64,000 nt of DNA from Myxococcota bacterium (GCA_022447545.1 JAKVBI010000002.1:81566-145565), one strand, 5' to 3'. Counted from the stretch's first letter, positions 53,764 through 62,957 are shown. A program made the numbers and translations. The notes: generated by a model from the letters alone, not told the origin.

Positions 53764-56034
53764 GTGCTCGTGCTACGAACGCTCGGGCTCGCCGTGGCGG
53801 CGCTGCTCACGTTCGCCGACACGTCCAGCGCACAAGAAGAGACCGGTCGCGAGGCCAAGGGGCCGCTGTTTGTGCGTCCCGGTTGGTACCTCGCAGGTGG
53901 AGCGAACTTTGCCCTGCTCGATGCAGGCACGCTCCAAGGCCCCACCGGGGGCGTCAAGGGGTTTGGCCCCGGGGCCAACATGCGTGTCGGCTATCGCTTC
54001 GCCAATCGCCTCGCCGTTGAATTCGAATCGAACTGGATGCGACACCAGGACATTGGCCGGCTCGAAGGCCTGCGCCTCCCTGGTGATCTCGATACCCAGT
54101 TGTTCTTTGACGCTCGCGGCACGGTTCCCGGGACCACCATCAAGAACAACCGGTTCAGCGGTCAGCCGCGCGTCAATTGGAACCAAGATTCCGCCAACAA
54201 CCGAGGCAAGGTCGTGGGCGTGCAGACGCGGTGCGACAACTTCGCTTCTGTCGACTTCGGTGCGATTGGAATCGTCAATTTCGGTTGCGCGTTCGAAACC
54301 GCGACGGGTGGTCGGAACCAGTGGAGCGGCCAGGATATTGCCCAAAACAATCCCGGGTTCTTCCAGGTCAGCGAACCGGTCGATCCCGTCAATCCCAACA
54401 CGAGCCCCTGGGTTCCCATCGACAACCCGCCGCCGAGCAGGACCAACCCTGACTCGCCCCCCCCAACAATCTTGTACTCCGACTTCGAGCAACCCAGAAA
54501 CCCCTCGAACCCGAAGCTGGGCCTGCTGACCAAGCTCTGGTGCAACGATCGGTTCAATGAACCGAAAACGCAGACCATTGGGGGCAACGACTACACGACG
54601 ATCATCAACCTGAGCTGTGACGCGCCGGGCGAATCTCCCCGTTACACCGACGACCCGGTGGTCGCATCGCAAACGGGTAAGCTCCTCACGCCCGAGAACA
54701 TCAACTACAACCCCGACGATCCGGGATCGCCACGCTATCTGCCGCCGCCAGGCAACCAGGTCAATCGCAACCCGAGAACGGGCCTCCCCTGCTCGGGCGC
54801 CACGGACTTCACCTCGGACGCGGGTGACCCCGTGGGCTTCAACCTCGACGCGTGCCTCGACAGCGAGGGCGACGCCATCGCCAATATCCCCTGGCCCTCC
54901 ACTGGAGCCAACGCCAACACCGAGAGCGACGCCTTCAACGTCGATCCACTGGGCTCGAACCTGGGCCGCTCCTCGTGCCCCTCCCAGCAGCCCTTCTACC
55001 CGGCCATCATCGTCGGCGGACCGAATGATGGCACGGTCGCAAACCTGGAACTGGACACCTATTCCTACCCCCAGGGATTTAACGGCGCGAGCTACGTCCA
55101 ACAGGAAAGCGGACTTTTCAACCTCTTCATGTGCGGTCCGCTCCCCGAGTACTTCGTCAAGGCGCCGGCATCGCGGATGAAGCAGGACAATCCCTTCGCT
55201 CCGAAGACGATTGAAAACAATGTAGATTTCGACGACCTCCTGATCCGTGACAACGGCGGTAGTGACCCGAACGGAAACCGACCGGTCGATCCGTTCGACC
55301 GGGTACGGGGCTATTTCTTCGACAAGGACGGACTCGAAGCCAAGTCCCCTGAGGAGGAGGGCTGCCCCAACGACGCGCTCAATCCAACCAGCTCCACCGA
55401 CCGGCCCGGCAGGCAGAACACCGAGTGCCGCAAGCGAGCCTATAACCCCAAAGCCAACCAGCCCCTGTTTCCCGCTGACGAAATTCGCGAGATCCGCTCA
55501 GACACCCTCGCGCTGACCATCAACCTGCGTGGATATCTTTCGAACAAAAACGGCTGGCCGGCCATGCTGGGGCCGTTCTCAGACCTGGTCGACGAGTCGA
55601 TGCTGAAAGCCCTGTCGCTCAACGGACGGATTCAGCCCTACGTGATGGTGGGCGGCGGTGTGGGAATGACCAACGTGTACACCATGGCCACCCGGACCAC
55701 CCGCCGAGACGAGTTCTTCAATCTCGCCGAGGACGTCAACGCCCAGCCGTTCTGCGATTTCATGCTCCCGGTCCAGGACAAAAGCGGCAATACCCACATG
55801 GTGAGATTTGGGCCCGCGTGTAATGGCTCCGAGCACCGATTCCCCGCAGGCGGCATCCAGGAAACGATCGTCGAGGAAAGCTTCGACGCGACGGTCGTCC
55901 TCAAGGGAGGCTTCGGAATCGACTTCTATGCAACTCGCCAGCTGGCGGTTTCGGTGGAAGGTCGTTTCGACTGGATCGAGGGATACGGTAGCGTCCCCCT
56001 CGACCTTTCTGTGAGTCTCCTCTACCGCTTCTGA
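53764..56034 (+). CDS. Outer-membrane beta-barrel protein with a very large insert
   Basis: A 756-residue protein. A signal peptide (LRTLGLAVAALLTFADTSSA) is followed by barrel strands (RPGWYLAGGANFALLDAG; NMRVGYRFANRLAVEFESN). The C-terminal part has more strands (QPYVMVGGGVGMTNVY; ATVVLKGGFGIDFYATRQLA) and ends in LLYRF with a terminal Phe, the outer-membrane insertion signal. Between them, roughly residues 120-610 form one long region rich in Asn, Pro, Asp and Gly with scattered Cys, unlike a barrel. GTG 53764 is set by GGAGG 53753-53757. It may act as a receptor or adhesin with a long outer loop. Its stop overlaps the DUF3806 gene. Confidence 0.65.
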   Translation: MLVLRTLGLAVAALLTFADTSSAQEETGREAKGPLFVRPGWYLAGGANFALLDAGTLQGPTGGVKGFGPGANMRVGYRFANRLAVEFESNWMRHQDIGRLEGLRLPGDLDTQLFFDARGTVPGTTIKNNRFSGQPRVNWNQDSANNRGKVVGVQTRCDNFASVDFGAIGIVNFGCAFETATGGRNQWSGQDIAQNNPGFFQVSEPVDPVNPNTSPWVPIDNPPPSRTNPDSPPPTILYSDFEQPRNPSNPKLGLLTKLWCNDRFNEPKTQTIGGNDYTTIINLSCDAPGESPRYTDDPVVASQTGKLLTPENINYNPDDPGSPRYLPPPGNQVNRNPRTGLPCSGATDFTSDAGDPVGFNLDACLDSEGDAIANIPWPSTGANANTESDAFNVDPLGSNLGRSSCPSQQPFYPAIIVGGPNDGTVANLELDTYSYPQGFNGASYVQQESGLFNLFMCGPLPEYFVKAPASRMKQDNPFAPKTIENNVDFDDLLIRDNGGSDPNGNRPVDPFDRVRGYFFDKDGLEAKSPEEEGCPNDALNPTSSTDRPGRQNTECRKRAYNPKANQPLFPADEIREIRSDTLALTINLRGYLSNKNGWPAMLGPFSDLVDESMLKALSLNGRIQPYVMVGGGVGMTNVYTMATRTTRRDEFFNLAEDVNAQPFCDFMLPVQDKSGNTHMVRFGPACNGSEHRFPAGGIQETIVEESFDATVVLKGGFGIDFYATRQLAVSVEGRFDWIEGYGSVPLDLSVSLLYRF

Positions 56035-56618
56035 AGCCGTGCGGCCGTGACGTTCCGCGCCACCTTGTCGTAGAGTGCCTGCACGTTGGGACGGAGTCCC
56101 TTTTCGTAGCGCTTGGACAACATGGTGATGGGGAAGAAGAGGTACCGAGTGTCCGGAAGCCTAAGGGCCCGGCTTCTCCCGTATTCGTCCTGCACGATCA
56201 CCCACTCGAGGCCCAGGTTTCGAACCATCACATCGCCCAACACCACCCCAAAGGACTGAAGCTCATAGATCCGGTCGCGATCGGCAAAGCTGGACTCTGC
56301 GAGATCCCGTAGGCGGCGGTCACGATCAGGAAGCCGATCCACCAGGCGCTGCAACACCCGCAAATCCTCAGTGGAACCCTGACTGAGGGGGGTCCCCACG
56401 TAGCGCCGGGCCAGTGACGCAACCAGGCTTCGCTGATCCTGCAGGCTCGCCTCATCGACAGCCGACAGCGCCTCGAGTTCTGGGGCCTCCAGAGTATCTG
56501 GATCACTGGCGAGCAGTGGGGACGAAACGGCGACCAGGCCGCTGACGACAAGCGCCCAACCGATCGCCCCACGAGCACCCCACCCGGCCATCGTGCGAAG
56601 CCCCTCCCTCAAACCCAT
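56022..56618 (-). CDS. DUF3806-like exported protein
   Basis: A 198-residue protein with a signal peptide (GAIGWALVVSGLVAVSSPLL) and a domain like DUF3806: ELQSFGVVLGDVMVRNLGLE, then RYLFFPITMLSKRYEKG and LYDKV. The function of the family is unknown. ATG 56618 follows GGGAGGTG. It is convergent with the barrel gene, overlapping it by 13 bp. A periplasmic place is likely. Confidence 0.72.
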   Translation of the reverse strand: MGLREGLRTMAGWGARGAIGWALVVSGLVAVSSPLLASDPDTLEAPELEALSAVDEASLQDQRSLVASLARRYVGTPLSQGSTEDLRVLQRLVDRLPDRDRRLRDLAESSFADRDRIYELQSFGVVLGDVMVRNLGLEWVIVQDEYGRSRALRLPDTRYLFFPITMLSKRYEKGLRPNVQALYDKVARNVTAARLQKR

Positions 56619-56728
56619 CCATCACCTCCCCAACCGCGTGCAACCCAACTCGCCGCGGCTGTCACCGTATTCAGAATGCCATTGCACCGGGGATTGAGGC
56701 CAGCGGACCTGGCAACACGCCCGGGATC

Positions 56729-57097
56729 TCACCAGGACTCCAGTTCGACTCGTTGACCGTCCAAACGTACGGCAGTTTTCGCTCCGGGAATCAGACGCAC
56801 CGTGTAGTCCATGGGGCTCAGGGTCTCCATGCCCTGCGGGAGGCCGAAGTGATCTGTTTCTGCGCCATCGACGATCTCCAGATAACCGGAGGCAGTGTCG
56901 AGGTTCGCATGCTGGACCAGAACGCGGGAACCGCTTCGGTCCAGGACGAAGCAGGCCGAACCTGCAGCGAACTGGTGGCTCACCGGACAGTGGTGCGTGT
57001 GGGCGTTGAGAAAGAAGTTGGGCCCGAAGCACGTCATGGGCACCACCAGCGCCAGCATCGCCAGTAGGCCGACGATCTGCCTCGTCGCGCGACTCAT
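56729..57097 (-). CDS. Exported hypothetical protein
   Basis: A 122-residue protein with an N-terminal hydrophobic signal (QIVGLLAMLALVVPMTCF). Two Cys and several His occur (HTHHCPVSHQFAAGSACF), which could form a metal or disulfide site. Not recognised. The start at ATG 57097 lacks a strong ribosome site. It follows the M28-like gene by 21 bp on the same strand, so they may be co-transcribed. Confidence 0.5.
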   Translation of the reverse strand: MSRATRQIVGLLAMLALVVPMTCFGPNFFLNAHTHHCPVSHQFAAGSACFVLDRSGSRVLVQHANLDTASGYLEIVDGAETDHFGLPQGMETLSPMDYTVRLIPGAKTAVRLDGQRVELESW

Positions 57098-57118
57098 GGG
57101 GTCACCCGGCAGTCCCCG

Positions 57119-58228
57119 TCAGGGGAGACTCGATCCATCCGGTTCGATCACCCGCAGGTCGAGCCACCGCTCCTGCTGCTCGCGGTAGCGCCTCATGCGG
57201 TTTCGCTCGATGGCAATCATCAGATCCTTATTGCGCAGACGGAGTTTCTCAAGCAAGGCCGTCATCGGCTCGCGTGTTTGCATGGTGTGATCGAGGTAAC
57301 CCAGATACACGGCCACCATGCGGTAGGTATCCCAGTAGGCGCTGGGATCAATCCGGAGTGGATCCGTATCCTTCCAGGATCTGCTGAGCAACTCGACGGA
57401 GTCACCCGCAAACGAATGGATCGTGATGGTCCTCACGCCCCATTGTCGGAAGGACTCTGCGTCGGCGGTGAAGGGGAAAATACGACGAACCGAGTGATTC
57501 GTGCGTCTGAAGTTGACCTCGCGCAGAGGCTGCTCGAGATTACTCGCCACGGCGGAGAGATCGAGTAGGAGATCGGGGTCGGCTCGACGGCCCCACACCG
57601 CGGGTTCCTGGAGACCAACTCCCTTGACGTTGACCATCGCCTGGAGAGATTCGAATTCACCCAGCGCCAGCAGGTCCCGGGCGAAATCCAGCGACCCGGA
57701 GCGACCGCTCGACGTGTCCGTGAAGCCCACGAAATAAAAGGTGTGGTGGCGCGGTCGGGCGGCCAGGGCCCGGTACAGGGCGGGCAACATGGCGACCCCG
57801 GACCAATTGTCCACCACGCCATCGCCGTACTTGGGCAGGTCGTACTGGGCCCCCACCACAATGGACTCGTTGGACTCTCCAGGCAACTTGCAGACGATGT
57901 TCTCCAGCCTGGCGGACCCGTGGGTCCTCCGCTGACTTGGTGGCGACGGGGGGGGGGCGCTCGACACCCGACCCTCACTTCCCCCTTCCAGCCAACCGTC
58001 GGGCCCCTCGTGGTGCCCCGTGCAGCCAGCCGCTACGAAGAGTTCTCGCAGCCGTCTACCCCGATCCCGATTCGTCTGGGGGATCTCGTCGAGCCTTGCG
58101 AGCACCTCGGTTCGCTCGACCCGTGCGATGGGCACGTCGACTTGAAACTGATCGAACGGAGTCGCCACCTGTTTCGCACAGGCCAACGAAACCGCCATCC
58201 ATCCGAGAACGAGAGCGCGAAGCGACAC
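57119..58228 (-). CDS. M28 peptidase-like lipoprotein with degenerate active site
   Basis: A 369-residue protein with a lipoprotein signal (VSLACAKQ; Cys at residue 17) and an M28-type fold: IVVGAQYDLPKYGDGVVDNW, YFVGFTDTSSGRSGSLDF and TITIHSFAGDSVELL. Against active M28 enzymes, the first metal His is Gln (Q-Y-D), the Asp in V-D-N-W-S-G is kept, and the Glu-Glu pair is Thr-Ser (F-T-D-T-S-S-G). So it probably is not an active peptidase. GTG 58228 follows GGGAGG. A run of nine C lies inside the coding sequence. Confidence 0.7.
   Translation of the reverse strand: MSLRALVLGWMAVSLACAKQVATPFDQFQVDVPIARVERTEVLARLDEIPQTNRDRGRRLRELFVAAGCTGHHEGPDGWLEGGSEGRVSSAPPPSPPSQRRTHGSARLENIVCKLPGESNESIVVGAQYDLPKYGDGVVDNWSGVAMLPALYRALAARPRHHTFYFVGFTDTSSGRSGSLDFARDLLALGEFESLQAMVNVKGVGLQEPAVWGRRADPDLLLDLSAVASNLEQPLREVNFRRTNHSVRRIFPFTADAESFRQWGVRTITIHSFAGDSVELLSRSWKDTDPLRIDPSAYWDTYRMVAVYLGYLDHTMQTREPMTALLEKLRLRNKDLMIAIERNRMRRYREQQERWLDLRVIEPDGSSLP
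57949..57957. repeat. Nine-G homopolymer inside the M28-like gene
   Basis: A run of nine G on the plus strand (nine C in the coding strand) lies about 270 bp from the start of the gene and encodes part of a Pro-rich segment (SSAPPPSPPSQ). Runs of this length can slip during replication and shift the frame. Confidence 0.5.
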
Positions 58229-58311
58229 CCGAATCCTCCCTGCCGGACTCTCTGGAGCGCACGCCTTGCCTCAGGGTACCACGCTCCCCTCCAGCCACCC
58301 CTTCTAAGGGC

Positions 58312-58866
58312 TCAGGGTAACCCCTCCAGCGCAGCTTCGACGAATCCAAGTACTGCCGACACGGACGATTCCACGGGTACGCCTGCTTGCAAACCCGGCA
58401 ATTCCGAGAGCCGCTCCAGAAACGCGATGACGGGCACCTCGTAGCGGACGGCCAGCGCCACTTCGCTGGCCGTTCCCTCCCCCCCTGGCAGGGCGATCAG
58501 GACGTTGGAACTCAACACGTTCACATGGTTGCGGGACTGGGGGTCGAGCCCTCGCTGCCCGCTCAGCGGCAGGTGGGTGTAGATGGGAATCTCGACCCAC
58601 GGGTTTGGATAGCCCGGCTTGGGGACGCCCGGGGTGTCGGGCGAGGCGCTGGGGAGGATGCCGAGCACGCAGCCATCGCGGTCGGGAACCCCACAAAAGG
58701 CGCGGCTCACAGCTTCCATCACCCCGCCGCCGCCGCCCGTGAGTAGATGGACCCCGAGAGTCGCCAATCCAAAGCCAAGTGCCTGGGAGCGCTCCTCATG
58801 GGCTTCGACCCCCGACCCCATGACGCCCACGATGGGGAGTTTCCACGGCGGCCCAGGAAGAGTCAT
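58312..58866 (-). CDS. LOG-family-like Rossmann protein (TIGR00725 type)
   Basis: A 184-residue cytoplasmic protein. [20 protein letters not shown] starts a Rossmann fold; [14 protein letters not shown] and [20 protein letters not shown] are the nucleotide-binding and P-G-G-x-G-T-x-x-E motifs of the LOG/lysine-decarboxylase-like group. Members cleave nucleotide riboside phosphates or bind molybdenum cofactor. ATG 58866 follows GGGGAG. It is divergent from the nudix gene. The substrate is not certain. Confidence 0.72.
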   Translation of the reverse strand: MTLPGPPWKLPIVGVMGSGVEAHEERSQALGFGLATLGVHLLTGGGGGVMEAVSRAFCGVPDRDGCVLGILPSASPDTPGVPKPGYPNPWVEIPIYTHLPLSGQRGLDPQSRNHVNVLSSNVLIALPGGEGTASEVALAVRYEVPVIAFLERLSELPGLQAGVPVESSVSAVLGFVEAALEGLP

Positions 58867-58931
58867 CGTGGGCTCCCCGGAGGGTCCCCAGGGCGGCGCG
58901 ACCCGGCGGCGCCCGTTACCCTGGCTCCACC

Positions 58932-59447
58932 TTGCCCCCCCCTCCCAGGACCCTCGCCGACGTCGAATGGCAGCACTGGGTTCCCCAGCAACGGGCAACT
59001 CTGCTTTTCGTCATCCGCGACGACCAGATTCTGCTGATCCACAAAAAGCGCGGACTCGGGGCGGGCAAGATCAATGGCCCGGGCGGACGGCTCGAACCCG
59101 GTGAAACCCCCCTGGCATGTGCGATCCGGGAAGTGGAAGAAGAACTGAGAGTCACCCCAGTGGGGGTCCGCGAGTGTGGCCAGCTGCGCTTCCAATTCGT
59201 CGATGGGCTGTCCATCCATGGCTACGTGTTCACCGCCAGTTCCTGTATCGGAGAGCCTCGGGAGACCGAGGAGGCCATTCCCCGCTGGACCGCCATCGAC
59301 GAGATCCCGTACACACGGATGTGGGAAGACGACCATCTCTGGATCCCCCTGATGCTCGACGGTCAACACTTCGAGGGAACCTTCCTCTTCGACGGAGACA
59401 CCCTGCTCGACCAGCGGGTTGAAGCCCTCGACCCTGGAAACCCATAG
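58932..59447 (+). CDS. Nudix hydrolase (MutT-like, 8-oxo-dGTPase type)
   Basis: A 171-residue enzyme that hydrolyses nucleoside diphosphate derivatives. The Nudix box is [20 protein letters not shown], with the G-x5-E-x7-R-E-x2-E-E spacing, preceded by [16 protein letters not shown] typical of 8-oxo-dGTP cleaning enzymes. The conserved end, [20 protein letters not shown], is shared with MTH1-like proteins. The start codon is TTG 58932; no strong ribosome site is seen, so the start is less certain. Confidence 0.85.
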   Translation: MPPPPRTLADVEWQHWVPQQRATLLFVIRDDQILLIHKKRGLGAGKINGPGGRLEPGETPLACAIREVEEELRVTPVGVRECGQLRFQFVDGLSIHGYVFTASSCIGEPRETEEAIPRWTAIDEIPYTRMWEDDHLWIPLMLDGQHFEGTFLFDGDTLLDQRVEALDPGNP

Positions 59448-59535
59448 CAGGCGACTGGAAATCGGCCGACCCCAGTTGGCCCCCTGGGTATGGCAATTCT
59501 GTGGAGCGTCTCGGAGAACCCACCGGACGGCACCC

Positions 59536-59541
59536 TATAAT
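59536..59541 (+). promoter_or_regulatory. -10 promoter element for the ACT-domain gene
   Basis: A perfect TATAAT lies 26 bp before GTG 59568, with GGGAG (59556-59560) between. No recognisable -35 is found at the right spacing, so it may need an activator. Confidence 0.4.
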
Positions 59542-59567
59542 GCCCATTGGAAAGCGGGAGAACAGAC

Positions 59568-60101
59568 GTGGCTTCACTCGTTCTGACCTTGATCGGCCCG
59601 GACCGCCCGGGACTCGTGGAGATGATTGCCCAGACCATCGCTGACCACGGAGGGAACTGGCTGGAGAGCCGGATGTCCCGACTGGCCGGCCAGTTCGCGG
59701 GCATTCTTCGGGCCGAGGTGCCGGAAGACCGCGCTCCGGACCTGGAAGCAGCACTGCGCGAACTCGCCGACCGGGGTCTGCGGGTCGTGGTCGAACAAAG
59801 CCAGGCGGGAACAGCGACGGACGCTCGCCGCGCCCTGTCCCTCGAACTGGTGGGAACCGACCGGCCTGGCATCATCCGCGAGATCTCCCAGGCGTTGGCC
59901 GCCCGCGGCGTCAACGTCGACGAACTCCACACCGAGTGTTCGACCGCGCCGATGTCCGGGGAGGCGCTGTTCAAGGCCACCGCGCGCCTTCACGCCCCTC
60001 CCGACCTGACCGACCAGGAACTGGGTGAAGAACTCGAAAAGATCTCTGCCGACATGATGGTCCACATCGAACTCACCCGAGAGGAACGACTGACCGGGTG
60101 A
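59568..60101 (+). CDS. Two-ACT-domain regulatory protein (GcvR-like)
   Basis: A 177-residue protein with tandem ACT domains. Domain 1 is VLTLIGPDRPGLVEMIAQTI and domain 2 LSLELVGTDRPGIIREISQA; both have the D-R-P-G ligand-binding turn. GcvR, the regulator of the glycine cleavage system, has this form, so it probably senses an amino acid. GTG 59568 follows GGGAG. No gcv gene is nearby. The exact target is not known. Confidence 0.83.
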   Translation: MASLVLTLIGPDRPGLVEMIAQTIADHGGNWLESRMSRLAGQFAGILRAEVPEDRAPDLEAALRELADRGLRVVVEQSQAGTATDARRALSLELVGTDRPGIIREISQALAARGVNVDELHTECSTAPMSGEALFKATARLHAPPDLTDQELGEELEKISADMMVHIELTREERLTG

Positions 60102-60126
60102 GGTCGAGCGGCCGTTCGTCCGCGAC

Positions 60127-60429
60127 CTACAAGACGATCTCGAAGCCCTCGAAGCTCGGGTGCCCGAGGTAGGTGCCCTGGGGAGCGCGCGCTTGAGCGT
60201 GTGCGGCGCGAAAGTTTTCGGACTGGGTCCAGGCCTCGAACGCCTCGCGTGATTCCCATACGGTGTGCGAGGCGTAGAGGCACCCCTCGTCGTCACTGGG
60301 ACCCTTGAGGAGATGAAACTCCTTGAAGCCAGGAACCTCGTCGAGCCGAGAATCCCGATTGCGCCAGAGGTCTTCGAAGACCTTTTCGCTACCAAGAGCG
60401 ATCTGAAAGCGATTCATTGCAATGAACAT
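60127..60429 (-). CDS. Antibiotic biosynthesis monooxygenase (ABM) domain protein, HmoA/IsdG-like
   Basis: A 100-residue dimeric alpha-beta barrel protein. FIAMNRFQIALGSEKVFEDL, then SHTVWESREAFEAWTQSENF and FRAAHAQA, contain the N, W and H residues typical of IsdG-type heme-degrading monooxygenases. The function may be heme breakdown or oxidation of small molecules. ATG 60429 follows GAGG. It is convergent with the ACT gene. Confidence 0.82.
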   Translation of the reverse strand: MFIAMNRFQIALGSEKVFEDLWRNRDSRLDEVPGFKEFHLLKGPSDDEGCLYASHTVWESREAFEAWTQSENFRAAHAQARAPQGTYLGHPSFEGFEIVL

Positions 60430-60491
60430 GGAAGACCTCGATACGTCGTTTCAGTGAAGAGCCCCAGCATAAACGACAGAGCCATGGAGCG

Positions 60492-61343
60492 TCATCCGCC
60501 GATGCCCGCGCCCTTGACGACGGGAAGGTTCGTCCAATCGCCACCTGGGACCCGATAGAAACCACCGGCCGCCAGTGCTCCTCCATCCAGGTGGATCGTC
60601 GTTCCGGTCACCCATGCCGACAACTCAGAGGCCAGGAATACTGCGCAGCCCGCAGCGTCGTCAGGCTTCCCGAACCGACCCAGGGGGATCCAGTACGGGA
60701 TGTTCGACTTGAGTTCGTCGGGTATCCAGCGGCTCGTGGGAACCTGCAAGGTCTCGGTGGTTTCCGGCGCGATGGCATTGACACGAATTCCCTTGGGCCC
60801 CAATTCGAGAGCAAGACTCTTGGTAAAACCCGTGATCCCGGCATTGAAGGCCGCGTAGACGGAGCAGTTGGGAATGCCACGAAAGGCTTCAATGGTCGAA
60901 ACGTTGATCACACTGCCACCTCTTCCGCGCTCGATCATTCCGGGCAGAAAAGCGCGACAGCACAGCATGACGTGCTTGAGGTTCACCGCGTAGAGCGCTT
61001 CCCAATCCTCGTCGGTGCTCTCGACAAACGGCTTCGAAAGGCCCAGGAAGTCACCCACGTTGTTCACCAGGACGTCCACGTGCTCGAAACTCGAGCGGGT
61101 GGCGTCTACCAATTCATCCACGCCCGTGCGCTCGCGCACATCGACCCCACAAGCGAGTGCACTTCCGCCGCGGTCTTCGATGGCCGCGACGGTCTCTTCG
61201 GCGCGGTTGGAGTCAATCTCCGCCACCACCACCGACGCACCATGAGCCGCCAGGGCCTCACTGATGGCCCGCCCGATCCCGCCACCCCCACCCGTCACGA
61301 CGGCCACTTTGCCATCGAGCCCGGACGCCGACCGATCCAGCAT
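60492..61343 (-). CDS. SDR family protein with altered catalytic motif
   Basis: A 283-residue SDR. The cofactor loop is VTGGGGGIGRAIS; NNVG and a catalytic Ser in INVSTIEAF are present. The Y-x-x-x-K motif is SVYAAFNAGI, so the Lys is Asn (codon AAT). The C-terminal GTTIHLDGGALAAGGFYRV is typical. The loss of Lys usually strongly reduces activity. It is on the same strand as the YkgJ-like gene, 147 bp away. Confidence 0.8.
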   Translation of the reverse strand: MLDRSASGLDGKVAVVTGGGGGIGRAISEALAAHGASVVVAEIDSNRAEETVAAIEDRGGSALACGVDVRERTGVDELVDATRSSFEHVDVLVNNVGDFLGLSKPFVESTDEDWEALYAVNLKHVMLCCRAFLPGMIERGRGGSVINVSTIEAFRGIPNCSVYAAFNAGITGFTKSLALELGPKGIRVNAIAPETTETLQVPTSRWIPDELKSNIPYWIPLGRFGKPDDAAGCAVFLASELSAWVTGTTIHLDGGALAAGGFYRVPGGDWTNLPVVKGAGIGG

Positions 61344-61490
61344 ACGCGTTCCTCCCGACCTTCAGCGCCACAGGGGCTGGGCGCGACACAACGTTCAGGC
61401 AGACCCGGCAGCGGACCCCAGTCGAACGACCGAGCGACCTCTCCACCGCCCGGGTCCTAGCATGGCAGTTCGGAGGGGAATGCAAAAGGA

Positions 61491-62093
61491 CTATCGGTTC
61501 CGGCGTTCGACCCGTAGCGGTCCGCCATCGGCCATTCTTCGCAACTTCCAGGCTCGGACCCGCAGTACCAGAGCGCGTGAGATGCGCTCCAACCAGGGCG
61601 CACGTCTCACTTCCGGGGGTGAGCCGGCGCGTATCACCGTCATCACCGAGCCTCGGACACGATGTTCTTCACCCTCCGGGAGAAGTATCCGGTAGGAACG
61701 ATCTGCATCGAGGACGTCCTCCACATCGGTGATGTGGACGGGCATGGAGCGACGCTGATCCTCGATGATCTCCATCAGCCTCGGGGAACGTTCCACGGCC
61801 CCGCGCCGCGCTTCACGAACCGCCAAGTGGATCCCGTCACCGGTGGGGACGAGATCGAGCACGGCACCCAGGCGATCGGGTCGATCAGCATCCTCCAAGC
61901 CCCCTCCCAACCAGAGACAGCGATAGGCACGGCAGATTCCGGGACGATCCCGATGGACCTCGCAGCCCCCTTCGGGTCGTTGGTGGTGGCATCGAATGCC
62001 ACCGAGCTTCCGCAGATCGTCCACGCGAAGCACCGTGCAACACAGAGAGCAGGGCCCACAAGACCGACCGGTCTCCCCCTCGGACGCACTCAA
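61491..62093 (-). CDS. YkgJ-family cysteine-cluster protein
   Basis: A 200-residue protein with a Zn/Fe-chelating Cys cluster: SCGPCSLCCTVLRV, then CHHQRPEGGCEVHRDRPGIC and CRAYRCLWLG. The spacing is typical of the YkgJ/UPF0153 group, thought to bind an Fe-S cluster or zinc. The rest is helical. TTG 62093 follows GGGGG; a TTG at 62099 is also possible. It lies 84 bp downstream of the SDR gene at 62178. Confidence 0.78.
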   Translation of the reverse strand: MSASEGETGRSCGPCSLCCTVLRVDDLRKLGGIRCHHQRPEGGCEVHRDRPGICRAYRCLWLGGGLEDADRPDRLGAVLDLVPTGDGIHLAVREARRGAVERSPRLMEIIEDQRRSMPVHITDVEDVLDADRSYRILLPEGEEHRVRGSVMTVIRAGSPPEVRRAPWLERISRALVLRVRAWKLRRMADGGPLRVERRNR

Positions 62094-62177
62094 CGGCAAC
62101 CCCCGAGCGGTTTCCGTCCTAGAGCCAGTTCGCGGATTGCCTCGGCGACGTTCGACCCAACGGGTTCGAATAAAAGC

Positions 62178-62957
62178 TCAGAAACGATTGAAGCCAGCCA
62201 CGAAACTGCCACTCGTGTGCCCCCCGTCCACGGGCAGATCGACACCGGCGCAGAAACTACTGCGATCGGATGCCAGGAAGACCACCGCGTCGGCGATTTC
62301 AACCAACGTAGCTTCGCGGGGAATCGCGCGGTCGGCGACATACGCTCGGGTCTGATCTTCCATGGCAGCCAGTTGGTCACCCCACGGTGCGAACATCTGC
62401 CCATTGCCTCCGGCAGGACACACGGCATTGACGCGAATTCCATCGCGGCCGAGTTCCAACGCCGTCGCTTTCGTCAGCCCCCGCAGGCCCCATTTGCTGG
62501 CCGCGTAGGCGCTGACACCATTCATCCCGATCAGTCCGTCCAGGGAGGCGACATTGACGATGGCTCCGCCGCCCTTGCGCTTCATACTCGGCACGACAGC
62601 CCGAATGCCCGCGAAGGCTCCCAGAGTATTGACTTCGAGCTGGCGCCGGAAATCGTCGAGGCTCGTGTTCTCGATGTTCCCCATGTGCAGCACGGCAGCG
62701 TTGTTCACGAGCACATCGATGCGCCCTTCGGCCGCGAGGCAGCCATCCACGAGCTGTCGCCACGATTCCTCGTTCGCCACATCGAGCCGCGCAAAGCGGG
62801 CAGCCTCGCCGAGTTCACCGGCCACCGCCCTCCCCTCGTCCTCACGGACATCCCCAATCACCACCCGGGCACCCTCCTCGACGAAGCGGCGCGCAATGGT
62901 CGCCCCCGTTCCCCGTGCCCCACCCGTAATGATCGCCCTCTTGCCGTCGAGCAGCAT
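62178..62957 (-). CDS. Short-chain dehydrogenase/reductase (3-alpha/20-beta-HSD-like)
   Basis: A 259-residue SDR. AIITGGARGTGATIARRFVE (cofactor loop), NNAAVLHMGN, a catalytic Ser in VNVASLDGL and Y-x-x-x-K in AYAASKWGLRGL are present, and the C-terminal LPVDGGHTSGSF is standard. T-G-G-A-R-G-T-G is found in 3-alpha/20-beta hydroxysteroid dehydrogenases, so a steroid substrate is possible. ATG 62957 follows GAGGAG. Confidence 0.87.
   Translation of the reverse strand: MLLDGKRAIITGGARGTGATIARRFVEEGARVVIGDVREDEGRAVAGELGEAARFARLDVANEESWRQLVDGCLAAEGRIDVLVNNAAVLHMGNIENTSLDDFRRQLEVNTLGAFAGIRAVVPSMKRKGGGAIVNVASLDGLIGMNGVSAYAASKWGLRGLTKATALELGRDGIRVNAVCPAGGNGQMFAPWGDQLAAMEDQTRAYVADRAIPREATLVEIADAVVFLASDRSSFCAGVDLPVDGGHTSGSFVAGFNRF

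Noticed and set aside
53773-55101. Minus-strand frame of 442 codons
   Set aside because: It is antisense to the barrel gene and Val/Arg-rich as expected for a shadow of an Asn/Asp-rich coding strand.
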